Below are positions 8,651-16,303 of a DNA stretch of 64,000 bases, piece after piece; the stretch's first letter is position 1; each line of letters begins with the position of its first letter. Location: positions 806,001 through 870,000 of the forward strand of contig CAWFPS010000003.1 of NCBI GenBank assembly GCA_963817905.1, written 5' to 3'. The notes beneath the pieces are model-generated. The model saw only the letters and a list, made by a program, of their open reading frames with translations. It was not told the origin of the DNA and did not search any database. The DNA is from VRUE01 sp963817905 (GTDB lineage: Bacteria > Actinomycetota > Thermoleophilia > Solirubrobacterales > 70-9). The position numbers were made by a program, and so were the translations under genes.

Positions 8651-9159
8651 TGGCATTTGTTGTTCCAGCGCGAAAGGGCAGTTACGAGGTACGGGAGTCG
8701 GTTAGCACCGAGAAGGGCCCGCGAAGCCGGACCCTTGTCTCATTTCGCGAGCTGAACGACGAGGTCATCGAGAAGGCCCGGGCAAAGGCGGTCCAGCCGC
8801 CCAGTGCCGAGGAGCTGCGCAGTGCCGCCAGGCGTGCCGGCGCTCCCGTCGCCCGAAAGCCGATCGAGCAGGCGGCCAGGAAGCTGATCGCCGAGCTGGC
8901 AAGGGGCAGTCGGCTGGATCCGACCCTACGCCAGATCGTGCTCGAAATGCTCCAGAGGGGATACCGCGAGGAGACCGAGCCTTCACCGGCAAACGAGGCC
9001 GCGCGAGCGGTGGCCCTGTGGATGGCCGCGACGCCCGAGGAGCGGGGACGAGCGCTCTTCGATCTGCTGCTGCTCGCCGACGCGCTGCCGTCAGGCGGAC
9101 GCCGCGGCAAGGCCCTGCGCTTCCCGCGGCTCGATTCGACGAGCCGGAGCAGCGAGTGA
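8650..9159 (+). CDS. Hypothetical protein, first gene of a nucleotidyltransferase pair
   Basis: A 169-residue charged, mainly helical protein with no recognised domain. The N-terminus (FVVPARKGSYEVRES..KGPRSRTLVSF) could form a small beta unit, and the middle is alanine/arginine rich. Its stop overlaps the GTG start of the next gene as GTGA, so the two are co-translated. The small size, the palindrome at the start codon and the nucleotidyltransferase partner together suggest the antitoxin or regulator of a toxin-antitoxin-like unit; this is inference from context only. Confidence 0.6.
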   Translation: MAFVVPARKGSYEVRESVSTEKGPRSRTLVSFRELNDEVIEKARAKAVQPPSAEELRSAARRAGAPVARKPIEQAARKLIAELARGSRLDPTLRQIVLEMLQRGYREETEPSPANEAARAVALWMAATPEERGRALFDLLLLADALPSGGRRGKALRFPRLDSTSRSSE

Positions 9160-9746
9160 CGAGCTCGCAGCCGACAAGTGGAATCGACGAGCAGCCGAGC
9201 CTTCCCGAAAAGGTGATCGTGATCCACGAAGCCCTGACGGACGCCAAGATCCCGCGCGCGCTCGGGGGAGCGCTGGCACTCGCCTACTACGCCGATCCGC
9301 GGGCGACGATCGACATCGACATCAACGTCTTCATCGCGGCCGGGCGCTGGCGCGAGGCGATCGACGCGCTAACCGCACTCGGGGTCGACGCCGGTGGGAT
9401 GGACGTCTCGGCCTTGGAACGAGATGGACAGTGCCGGCTCTGGTGGGGAGACAACGCCGTCGACCTCTTCTTCGCCTACGACCCGATCCACGCCGAGATG
9501 CGAAAAGAGGCTCGTCGGGTCCCCTTCGGCGGGATAACGGTCTCCATCCTCAGCCCCGAGCACCTCGCCGTCTGCAAGGCGATGTTCGATCGCCGCAAGG
9601 ACTGGCTCGACATCGAGCAGATGCTGATCGCGACCGACGACCTCGACGTCGCCGCGATCGAATCCTGGCTGGAGCGGATGGTCGGCGACGGCGACGCTCG
9701 CCTGCAGCACCTGCGAGATCTCCGGCCTCCGATTCAGCAAAGTTGA
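9156..9746 (+). CDS. Nucleotidyltransferase-fold protein (AbiEii/MenT-like candidate)
   Basis: A 196-residue protein from the GTG at 9156. ALGGALALAYYADPRATIDIDINVF matches the nucleotidyltransferase core pattern, with a GG motif followed by a D-x-D metal site (DIDIN). HLAVCKAMFDRRKDWLDIEQM resembles the K-x-R-x-KD-xx-D segment of AbiEii/DUF1814-like proteins. In AbiE and MenAT systems this fold is the toxin, modifying tRNA or other targets. Here it overlaps its upstream neighbour by 4 nt, which supports a two-component unit. It could instead be a house-keeping nucleotidyltransferase-like protein of unknown substrate. Confidence 0.7.
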   Translation: MTSSQPTSGIDEQPSLPEKVIVIHEALTDAKIPRALGGALALAYYADPRATIDIDINVFIAAGRWREAIDALTALGVDAGGMDVSALERDGQCRLWWGDNAVDLFFAYDPIHAEMRKEARRVPFGGITVSILSPEHLAVCKAMFDRRKDWLDIEQMLIATDDLDVAAIESWLERMVGDGDARLQHLRDLRPPIQQS

Positions 9747-9780
9747 CTGGTCAGCGGTCAACGGATAGCTTGGGCACCCC

Positions 9781-10716
9781 ATGCCGCGCTGCCTGACCTT
9801 CGGCCTCCGGCCGACCGAACACGAGCCTGACGAGAAAGGCGAGTATGGGCCGTTCTGCTGCGGGAACCGGATTGCCCAGATCCAACTTCGCAGGGGCCCG
9901 TTCAGGCTCAGCGCGAACCTCGCTGGAACCTATGACACAACGATCGTCGACAGCGACGGGCGCGACCTCGGTGCCCGAGAGCTCGAGGCCGGGATGTCGC
10001 CATCTATCCAATGGACGCAGGCCACGTTCGTCGGCCACCATCGCCTCTTGGGACCCCTCCGGGTCGATCTGGCACCCGGTCGCCCCTCCCTGGGCGACTT
10101 CGACCAGCCCGCTGCACAAAAGGGATTCTTCCCAGCCCGAAATCGCAACGAGCTTTACTTCCGCATTGCCGCCCCCCGCTTCGGACGTGTCTACGAGAAC
10201 GAGACGGCACTGGTCAACGAAGCCGCAATCGACGCGGTACCTCCGATCGGCTCGGTCTACGAGCTTGCCGAACCGGTGCGGTTCAGCAACCCGAAACAGG
10301 GGAGCGACTGGTGGGACATCACCAAGTGCTACGTGATGATGCCCGACCAGAAGTGGATTGGAATCGAGGTCACGTCGATCGAAAAATCGCCTGACGGCTA
10401 CCGAATCGTGGCGATGCTCGAGAATAAGAGCCCAAGCCGCCGGACGATCGCCTACTGGTTCACCAATAGCGACGAACCCGACCGCTTCACCTTCAAGCCC
10501 CGCTGGGGGATGGTCTTGTTGGACCGGACCAAAAAGCAGATCGAGTTCGAGGCGGTTTGCTCATCCCCAGACGTCGAGCCGATCATCGAGCTGGGAGCAG
10601 CGGTGATCACCAACCCGGTGGTCAACGATCCCAGCAAGGCGGGAGGCGTCGGCACCTATGCGGCGCACCTCAAAAAGCGGATGGCTTTCCTGGCCCAGGA
10701 GACCGAAACGCCCTAG
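9781..10716 (+). CDS. Conserved-looking hypothetical protein, 311 aa
   Basis: No family recognised. The protein has no signal peptide or membrane segment and is rich in beta-type sequence (FRLSANLAGTYDTTIVDSDG, KWIGIEVTSIEKSPDGYRIVAML), with aromatic motifs YWFTN, DWWDITKCY and WGMVLLDRTKK. Two cysteines near residue 26 (FCCGN) may bind metal or be chance. The ATG at 9781 is the first usable start. Its TAG overlaps the stop of the convergent pgl gene within CTAG. It lies 34 bp behind the nucleotidyltransferase gene and could be read with it. Confidence 0.7.
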   Translation: MPRCLTFGLRPTEHEPDEKGEYGPFCCGNRIAQIQLRRGPFRLSANLAGTYDTTIVDSDGRDLGARELEAGMSPSIQWTQATFVGHHRLLGPLRVDLAPGRPSLGDFDQPAAQKGFFPARNRNELYFRIAAPRFGRVYENETALVNEAAIDAVPPIGSVYELAEPVRFSNPKQGSDWWDITKCYVMMPDQKWIGIEVTSIEKSPDGYRIVAMLENKSPSRRTIAYWFTNSDEPDRFTFKPRWGMVLLDRTKKQIEFEAVCSSPDVEPIIELGAAVITNPVVNDPSKAGGVGTYAAHLKKRMAFLAQETETP

Positions 10717-11390
10717 CTCAGACCCGGCGCAGCTGCTTCGTCGGCCACGACGATCATCTTCGGGTTCTCGACCCGGCCGGCCGGGATCGAGGTGTCGCCG
10801 GCGAGGAGCTTTTGCAGCGGCTCGACCTTTTTCGGGCCGGTAACGAGCCAGACGATCTGGCGGGCTTCGGCCAGAGCGGGATAGGTGAGGGTCATGCGGT
10901 GGTGGCCCTGGTAGGCGGTCTCGGTGAGGGCGACGCGGCGGTCGCTGACCTCGAGAACCGGGTCGCTGGGCACCAGCGAGGCGGTGTGGCCGTCGGGGCC
11001 GAGACCGAGGTGGACGCAGTCCAGCGGCGCCGGCAGCGAGCTTTCGTATTCGCGGGCGGCGTCATCGAGGCCGCGTTGGGTGACCGGCATCGGGCGCAGG
11101 GCCGGCTGGTGGTCCATTGAGAGGCCGAGCACCATGTGGGTGAGGTTGCGCTCCTCGCTGCCCGGCGAGGCGATCCGCTCATCGACCTGGAACAGCTCGG
11201 TCCGGCCCCACGGCATCGCCTCTTCTTCGCCGAGGATCGCCAGCATTCCCCAGGGGCTGCGGCCACCGCTCATCGCCAGTGAGAAGGCGTCGCGCTCAGC
11301 TGCTGCAGCGGCGCCGATGCCGGCGATCAGCTCGGCGGCACGGCGTGCCGCCGCCTTTTCGTCGGCGCAGACCTCAAGCTCGATCGGCAT
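10713..11390 (-). CDS. pgl: 6-phosphogluconolactonase
   Basis: Hydrolyses 6-phosphogluconolactone, the second step of the oxidative pentose phosphate pathway. The 225-residue DevB-type protein shows the NagB-like sugar-phosphate fold motifs AMSGGRSPWGM, VDERI and LGLGPDGHTASLVPSDP. It starts 9 bp after the gnd stop, so gnd-pgl form an operon, with zwf divergent. The convergent hypothetical gene shares the 4-bp CTAG with its stop codon. Confidence 0.94.
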   Translation of the reverse strand: MPIELEVCADEKAAARRAAELIAGIGAAAAAERDAFSLAMSGGRSPWGMLAILGEEEAMPWGRTELFQVDERIASPGSEERNLTHMVLGLSMDHQPALRPMPVTQRGLDDAAREYESSLPAPLDCVHLGLGPDGHTASLVPSDPVLEVSDRRVALTETAYQGHHRMTLTYPALAEARQIVWLVTGPKKVEPLQKLLAGDTSIPAGRVENPKMIVVADEAAAPGLS

Positions 11391-11399
11391 CTGTCGCCC

Positions 11400-12416
11400 C
11401 TAGGAGGGCTTCTCGTCGTGGCCGCCGAACTGCTTGCGCATCGCCGAGAGGACCTTGTCGGCGAAGTCGTCGAGCCCGCGGGAGGCAAAGCGCTCATAGA
11501 GCGCGGTGGTGAGGACCGGCGCCGGAACTCCCTCGTCGATCGCCGCGATCGAGGTCCAGCGGCCCTCGCCGGAGTCCGATACGCGGCCGGCGAACTCGGC
11601 CAGGTCGGCCGATTCCTGCATCGAGGCGGCGGTCAGGTCAAGTAGCCAGGAGCCGATCACGCTGCCGCGGCGCCAGACCTCGGCCACCTCGGGCAGGTCG
11701 AGGTCGTACTGGTAGTACTCGGGCTGCTCCATCGGCGCCGTCTCGGCGTCGGCCTCGCGCTGGACCTTTCCGGCGTTGGCGTTCTTGAGGATGTTGAGGC
11801 CCTCGGCGTAGGCGGCCATCACCCCGTACTCGATTCCGTTGTGGACCATCTTGACGAAGTGGCCGGCGCCGTTGGGGCCGCAGTGCAGGTAGCCGTTCTC
11901 GGCCGGGCCGGGGTCGCCGGAGCGACCCGGAGTGCGCTCGGCCGAAGCGACACCGGGCGCCAGCGTGGCGAAGACGGAGTCGAGCCGCTCGACCGCGCCG
12001 TCGGGACCGCCGATCATCAGGCAGTAGCCGCGCTCGAGGCCGAAGACGCCGCCGCTGGTGCCGCAGTCGACGTAATCGATCCCCTGCTCGCCCACCTTGG
12101 CGGCGCGGCGGATGTCGTCGCGGTAGTAGGAGTTGCCGCCGTCGACGATCGCGTCGCCGGCGTCGAGCACGGCGGCCACGCCCTCGACCGTCTTCTCGGT
12201 GATCTCGCCGGCCGGGACCATCACCCAAACCGAGCGCGGCGTGCTCAGCTTCGACGCCAGCTCCTCCAGCGATGAGGCGCCGTCGGCACCCTCGCCGGCC
12301 AGTTCCGCCACCGCGTCGGGGTTGACGTCGTAGGCGACGATCCGGTGGCCGTCGCGCATCAGCCGCCGCGCCATGTTGGCGCCCATCCGGCCCAGACCGA
12401 CCATTCCCAACTCCAT
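11400..12416 (-). CDS. gnd: 6-phosphogluconate dehydrogenase, short (GndA-type) form
   Basis: Oxidatively decarboxylates 6-phosphogluconate to ribulose 5-phosphate. The 338 residues are typical of the short bacterial form rather than the 470-residue Gnd. The Rossmann motif GLGRMGANMARRL is at the N-terminus. DGGNSYYRDD, CGTSGG and KMVHNGIEYG carry the substrate-binding residues and catalytic lysine. The ATG at 12416 begins the family sequence (MELGMVGLG); upstream codons belong to the divergent promoter region. Short forms often prefer NAD, so cofactor use cannot be decided here. It is transcribed away from zwf across a gap of 65 bp. Confidence 0.94.
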   Translation of the reverse strand: MELGMVGLGRMGANMARRLMRDGHRIVAYDVNPDAVAELAGEGADGASSLEELASKLSTPRSVWVMVPAGEITEKTVEGVAAVLDAGDAIVDGGNSYYRDDIRRAAKVGEQGIDYVDCGTSGGVFGLERGYCLMIGGPDGAVERLDSVFATLAPGVASAERTPGRSGDPGPAENGYLHCGPNGAGHFVKMVHNGIEYGVMAAYAEGLNILKNANAGKVQREADAETAPMEQPEYYQYDLDLPEVAEVWRRGSVIGSWLLDLTAASMQESADLAEFAGRVSDSGEGRWTSIAAIDEGVPAPVLTTALYERFASRGLDDFADKVLSAMRKQFGGHDEKPS

Positions 12417-12481
12417 GGCCCTAACCCTACGGGAGCGGAAAGATGCTTGGCCGCGTGGCCAGTGGATAGCCTGCGTTGTCG

Positions 12482-13924
12482 ATGGCCACCGGCAAGGCAA
12501 CGCCAGGCGGGGAAGCAGCCGACGTGCTGACGATTTTCGGCATCAGCGGCGACCTGGCGAAGAAGATGACCTTCCACGCCCTCTACCGGCTGGAGGCGCG
12601 CAAGAAGCTCGACTGCCCGATCGTCGGCGTCGCAATCGACGAATGGACGACCGAGTCGCTGCGCGAGCACGCCCGCAAGTCGGTGGCGGAGACCGTCAGG
12701 GATCCCGACGAAGAGGTCCTCGACCGCCTCGCCGGGCGCCTCTCCTACGTGCAGGGCGACTACGCCGAGCCGGACACCTTCAAGCGGGTGGCCGAGGCCG
12801 TGGGCGACGCCAAGCAGCCGGTCTTCTACCTCGAGGTGCCGCCGTCGCTGTTCCTCACCGTGGTCAAGGGGCTCGGCGAGGCCGGCCTCGCCGGCAACGC
12901 CCGGGTCGTGATCGAGAAGCCCTTCGGCCACGACACCGGCTCGGCGCTGGCGCTCAACGAGGGACTGCACGAGGTGCTGCGCGAGGAGCAGATCCTCCGC
13001 ATCGACCATTACCTCGGCAAGGAGCCGGTGATGGACATCTCCTACCTGCGCTTCGCCAACTCCCTGCTCGAGCCGGTCTGGAACCGCGAGCACGTCTCCC
13101 ACGTGCAGGTGACGATCGCCGAGGACTTCGGCGTCGATGACCGCGGCCGCTTCTACGACGCGGTCGGGACGATGCGCGACGTGATCCAAAACCACGCCCT
13201 GCAGGTCCTCGGCCTGATCGCGATGGAGCCACCGACAGGCAACCACCCCGACTCGGTGCGCGACAAGAAGCTGGAGCTGTTCAAGGCGGTCCGCACCGCC
13301 GACCCTGAGCGCTACGTGCGCGGCCAGTACGACGGCTTCCTCGACGTCACCGATGTGGCGCCGGACTCGACCACCGAGACCTTCGCCGCGGTCGAGCTGG
13401 CGATCGACAACTGGCGCTGGAGCGGCGTCCCCTTCTTCATCCGCGCCGGCAAGTGCCTGCCGGTCAAGGCCTCCGAGGTGAACGTCGTCTTCAAGCGGCC
13501 TCCGAAGCTCGGCATCGGCTCCGGCAAGCTGCCCGAGCCCAACCAGCTGACCGTGCGGATCGAGCCGCGTCCGGGCGCACGGATCCGGCTCTTCGCCAAG
13601 CGGGCGGGAGAGGAGACCTTCGAGCCGGCCGACCTCGAGGTGCTCTTCGAGAAAAAGCCGGGCGAGGACCCCGAGCCCTACGAGCGGCTGCTGGGCGACG
13701 CCCTCACCGGCAACCGGCAGCTCTTCACCCGCGAGGACGCGGTCGAGGAAACCTGGCGGATCGTGCAGCCGCTGCTCGACGAACCGGGTCCGGTCCACCC
13801 CTATGAGCAGGGTACGTGGGGGCCGAAGGAGGCCAACGCCCTGACTCGCGGGATCAGCCAGTGGTACGAGCCCTGGCTACCGTTGTCGGCCGACGCAATG
13901 CCTAGCGGCGTGCTAGGTTTTTGA
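12482..13924 (+). CDS. zwf: Glucose-6-phosphate 1-dehydrogenase
   Basis: First enzyme of the oxidative pentose phosphate pathway, making NADPH and 6-phosphogluconolactone. The 480-residue protein has the cofactor motif IFGISGDLAKK, VIEKPFGHD and the catalytic RIDHYLGKEPV segment. The ATG at 12482 is chosen; a TTG two codons upstream is also possible. OpcA, the G6PDH assembly factor of many actinobacteria, is not adjacent. zwf and gnd-pgl are divergent, so all three oxidative-branch genes may share control from 12417-12481. Confidence 0.95.
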   Translation: MATGKATPGGEAADVLTIFGISGDLAKKMTFHALYRLEARKKLDCPIVGVAIDEWTTESLREHARKSVAETVRDPDEEVLDRLAGRLSYVQGDYAEPDTFKRVAEAVGDAKQPVFYLEVPPSLFLTVVKGLGEAGLAGNARVVIEKPFGHDTGSALALNEGLHEVLREEQILRIDHYLGKEPVMDISYLRFANSLLEPVWNREHVSHVQVTIAEDFGVDDRGRFYDAVGTMRDVIQNHALQVLGLIAMEPPTGNHPDSVRDKKLELFKAVRTADPERYVRGQYDGFLDVTDVAPDSTTETFAAVELAIDNWRWSGVPFFIRAGKCLPVKASEVNVVFKRPPKLGIGSGKLPEPNQLTVRIEPRPGARIRLFAKRAGEETFEPADLEVLFEKKPGEDPEPYERLLGDALTGNRQLFTREDAVEETWRIVQPLLDEPGPVHPYEQGTWGPKEANALTRGISQWYEPWLPLSADAMPSGVLGF

Positions 13925-13929
13925 TTCTC

Positions 13930-13945
13930 ATTAGGGTCACCTAAT
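13930..13945. promoter_or_regulatory. IdeR/DtxR-like iron box upstream of efeU
   Basis: ATTAGGGTCACCTAAT is a palindrome with arms ATTAGG and CCTAAT, matching the TTAGG..CCTAA pattern of iron-dependent DtxR/IdeR operators. It lies 45 bp before the ATG of the iron permease gene, where bound repressor would block transcription under iron-rich conditions. A second such box precedes efeO. Confidence 0.78.
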
Positions 13946-13989
13946 TCGACCCTGACGGAGTCCAACCGAGTCAAGGAGCGCGCCGCCGG

Positions 13990-14850
13990 ATGATCCCAAC
14001 GCTTGTCATCGCCCTGCGTGAGGGCGTCGAGGCCTCGCTGATCATCGGCATCATCGCCGCCTTCCTGGTCAAGGAGGGCCGCCGCGATGCGATGCGCCAG
14101 ATGTGGGCCGGGGTCGCGGTCGCAATCGCCCTCTGCGTCGGCATCGCCGTCATCCTCCGGGTCGTCGGCCAGGAGCTGCCCCAGCGCCAGCAGGAGGGAC
14201 TGGAGACGGTGATCGGCCTGATCGCGGTCTCTGCCGTCACCTACATGATCGTCTGGATGCGCCGCAACGCGCGCGGGATCAAAAAGGTGCTCGAAGGCAA
14301 CGCGGCGAACGCCCTCGCCAGCGGCTCGACCATGGCGCTGGTCGCGATGGCCTTCCTCGCCGTGCTTCGCGAGGGCTTCGAGACCTCGGTCTTCCTCCTT
14401 GCCGCCTTCAATGACGCGAGCGACACGACCGCGGCCGGCGCCGGCGCCGTGCTCGGCCTTCTCGCCGCGGTGGCGATCGGCATCGGCATTTACCGCGGCG
14501 GCGTCCACATCAACCTCACGCGCTTCTTCCGCGTCACCGGCCTGATCCTCGTCTTCGTCGCCGCCGGCCTGCTCGCCACCTCGCTGCACACGGCTCACGA
14601 GGCGGGCTGGTTCAACACGATGCAGGGGCAGGCGGTCGACCTGACCTGGCTGGTCCAGCCCGGCACGATCTCCGGCTCGCTGCTGACCGGGATGCTGGGA
14701 CTGCAGCCGAGCCCCACCGTCGGCGAGGCCGGGATCTACCTGCTCTACGCGGTGCCGATGGCCCTCTACGTGCTCTGGCCGGACCGCCTGCGGGTGCGGC
14801 GGAGCCCGGCACGGGCTCGCCAGGCGGCTCCCGCCGAGCTTCCCGCCTGA
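13990..14850 (+). CDS. efeU: FTR1-family iron permease EfeU
   Basis: Membrane permease of the EfeUOB ferrous/ferric uptake system. The 286-residue protein has about seven hydrophobic segments. It carries the two REXXE iron-coordinating motifs of the FTR1 family: REGVE near residue 11 and REGFE near residue 124. The N-terminus MIPTLVIALREGVEASLIIGII is diagnostic, and AAGLLATSLHTAHEAG is also conserved. An iron box stands in its promoter region. EfeO follows behind its own iron box, so each gene may have its own iron-regulated promoter. No efeB peroxidase gene is in this locus. Confidence 0.93.
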   Translation: MIPTLVIALREGVEASLIIGIIAAFLVKEGRRDAMRQMWAGVAVAIALCVGIAVILRVVGQELPQRQQEGLETVIGLIAVSAVTYMIVWMRRNARGIKKVLEGNAANALASGSTMALVAMAFLAVLREGFETSVFLLAAFNDASDTTAAGAGAVLGLLAAVAIGIGIYRGGVHINLTRFFRVTGLILVFVAAGLLATSLHTAHEAGWFNTMQGQAVDLTWLVQPGTISGSLLTGMLGLQPSPTVGEAGIYLLYAVPMALYVLWPDRLRVRRSPARARQAAPAELPA

Positions 14851-14905
14851 GGCTCCGCCGGCGACGCCGCGGCGGCTAGGTCGGCGAAACCCTGCCCAAC
14901 TGACC

Positions 14906-14956
14906 CGCTCCGCTGTGCCTTTTCCGCGCTATCCGCGGCAAAAGAACAGCGGAGCG
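14906..14956 (+). terminator. Hairpin terminator after efeU
   Basis: Arms at 14906-14928 and 14934-14956 pair at 20 of 23 positions around a 5-nt loop (CTATC). It lies 56 bp after the efeU stop and before the efeO promoter region, suggesting that efeU and efeO are separate transcripts. It is longer than a usual terminator and resembles the other long palindromes of this window. Confidence 0.75.
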
Positions 14957-14985
14957 TGGTAATCCGACTAAGTGCATCGGGTTTT

Positions 14986-15001
14986 GTTAGGGTGCCCTAA
15001 C
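14986..15001. promoter_or_regulatory. IdeR/DtxR-like iron box upstream of efeO
   Basis: GTTAGGGTGCCCTAAC is a perfect 16-bp palindrome of the TTAGG..CCTAA type, 35 bp upstream of the efeO start. Its strong likeness to the box before efeU argues that the same iron-sensing repressor controls both genes. Confidence 0.8.
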
Positions 15002-15036
15002 TCTTGTTCCGAATGCCGTCAAGGAGGCGCCTGAAG

Positions 15037-16161
15037 ATGAACCGAATCGCGATCCGAATCCCCCCGCTGCTCGCCGCCCTCTCTGCGGCGACGGTGTTCG
15101 CCGTCGGCTGCGGGTCAAGCGAGGAGGCGCCGTCGGGGGCTAAGAAGCTGGCCTTCCAGCTGACCGACGCAGGCTGCGTGCCGCACGCGGCGAAGGCGCG
15201 CTCCGGGCCGATCGTCTTCGCGGTCGAAAATGCCGGCACCTCGAAGGTGAGCGAGTTCGAGGTGCTGGACGGGGAGAAGATCCTGGGCGAGAAGGAGAAC
15301 CTCGCCGAAGGGCTCTCGGGCAGCTTCACGCTCAGCCTCGACCCGGGCCGCTACACGCTCTACTGCCCGGGTGGCGAGGATGAGCGCGGCACCCTGACGG
15401 TCGCCGACCGGGGGAGCTCCGCTGCCGCGAGCCCAGACGAAACAGCGGCGGTCGCCGACTACCGCCGATACCTCGAGCAAAATGCGACCGAACTCCTCGC
15501 CGCCACGGCTCCCTTCGTCGCCGCGGTCGAAATGGGGAAAGTCGCGAAGGCGAAGTCGCTCTACGCGGCCGCCCGGGCGCCGTATGAGCGGATCGAGCCG
15601 GTGGCCGAGAGCTTCGGCGACCTCGACCCCCGCATCGACGCCCGTGAGAACGACGTTCCGGCGGGCGAATTCAAAGGCTTCCACCGAATCGAGAAGGCAC
15701 TTTGGGAGGAAGGAACGACCGCGGGCATGGCGCCCGTCGCCAAGCAACTGGAAGCCGACGTGAGGGAGCTCGCGACCAAGACGAAGACCGTCGACCTGGA
15801 AGCAGCGCAGGTCGCCAACGGAGCCAACGAGCTGCTCGGCGAGGTCTCGGCCTCGAAGATCACCGGCGAGGAGGAGCGCTACTCGCACACCGACCTGGTC
15901 GACTTCGTCGCCAACGTCGCCGGCGCCGAAGCGGCCTTCGCAGCGATCGAGCCGCTGCTCGCCAAGCAGGACCCGCAGCTGGTCAGCGAGATCGAAACGA
16001 GCTTCAAAGACGTCTTTATCGCGCTCAAGCCCTACCGGCGCGGCGACGGATTCGTCGCCTATACGGAGCTGAGCAAGGCCGACACTCGCGAGTTGGCACA
16101 GAAAATCGATGTCTTGGCCGAGGAGTTGTCACAGGTTCCGGCTCTGATCGTGGGGGCGTAG
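15037..16161 (+). CDS. efeO: EfeO-type iron-binding lipoprotein (cupredoxin plus imelysin/M75)
   Basis: Extracytoplasmic partner of EfeU, 374 residues. The N-terminus is a lipoprotein signal (FAVGCGSS with lipidated cysteine), so it is anchored outside the membrane. Residues about 35-125 look like the EfeO cupredoxin domain. The remainder is the imelysin-like M75 domain with the metal motif HxxE in GFHRIEKALW. The ATG at 15037 follows AAGGAGGCG; the open frame before it overlaps the iron box. Without EfeB next door, iron oxidation may be supplied elsewhere or by the EfeO cupredoxin domain; this is inference. Confidence 0.9.
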   Translation: MNRIAIRIPPLLAALSAATVFAVGCGSSEEAPSGAKKLAFQLTDAGCVPHAAKARSGPIVFAVENAGTSKVSEFEVLDGEKILGEKENLAEGLSGSFTLSLDPGRYTLYCPGGEDERGTLTVADRGSSAAASPDETAAVADYRRYLEQNATELLAATAPFVAAVEMGKVAKAKSLYAAARAPYERIEPVAESFGDLDPRIDARENDVPAGEFKGFHRIEKALWEEGTTAGMAPVAKQLEADVRELATKTKTVDLEAAQVANGANELLGEVSASKITGEEERYSHTDLVDFVANVAGAEAAFAAIEPLLAKQDPQLVSEIETSFKDVFIALKPYRRGDGFVAYTELSKADTRELAQKIDVLAEELSQVPALIVGA

Positions 16162-16162
16162 G

Positions 16163-16248
16163 CCGGTGGCCGCCGCGGCCTGGCGGGGGGCCTGCGGGCG
16201 GCGCTGCGCGTCCGTTCTCGGCCCCCGCCAGTCCACGCCGGCCACCGG
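16163..16248. repeat. 27-bp imperfect palindrome between efeO and recQ
   Basis: Arms at 16163-16189 and 16222-16248 pair at 24 of 27 positions around a GC-rich 32-nt loop. It begins two bases after the efeO stop and lies 55 bp before the recQ start. A terminator for efeO is the simplest reading; its size and form match the other palindromes of the window. Confidence 0.8.
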
Positions 16249-16303
16249 AGTGACGTTCGTCCATGGCCTGCGCCGCATCCGTCCGAACGCATAGGTTGAG
16301 CCG

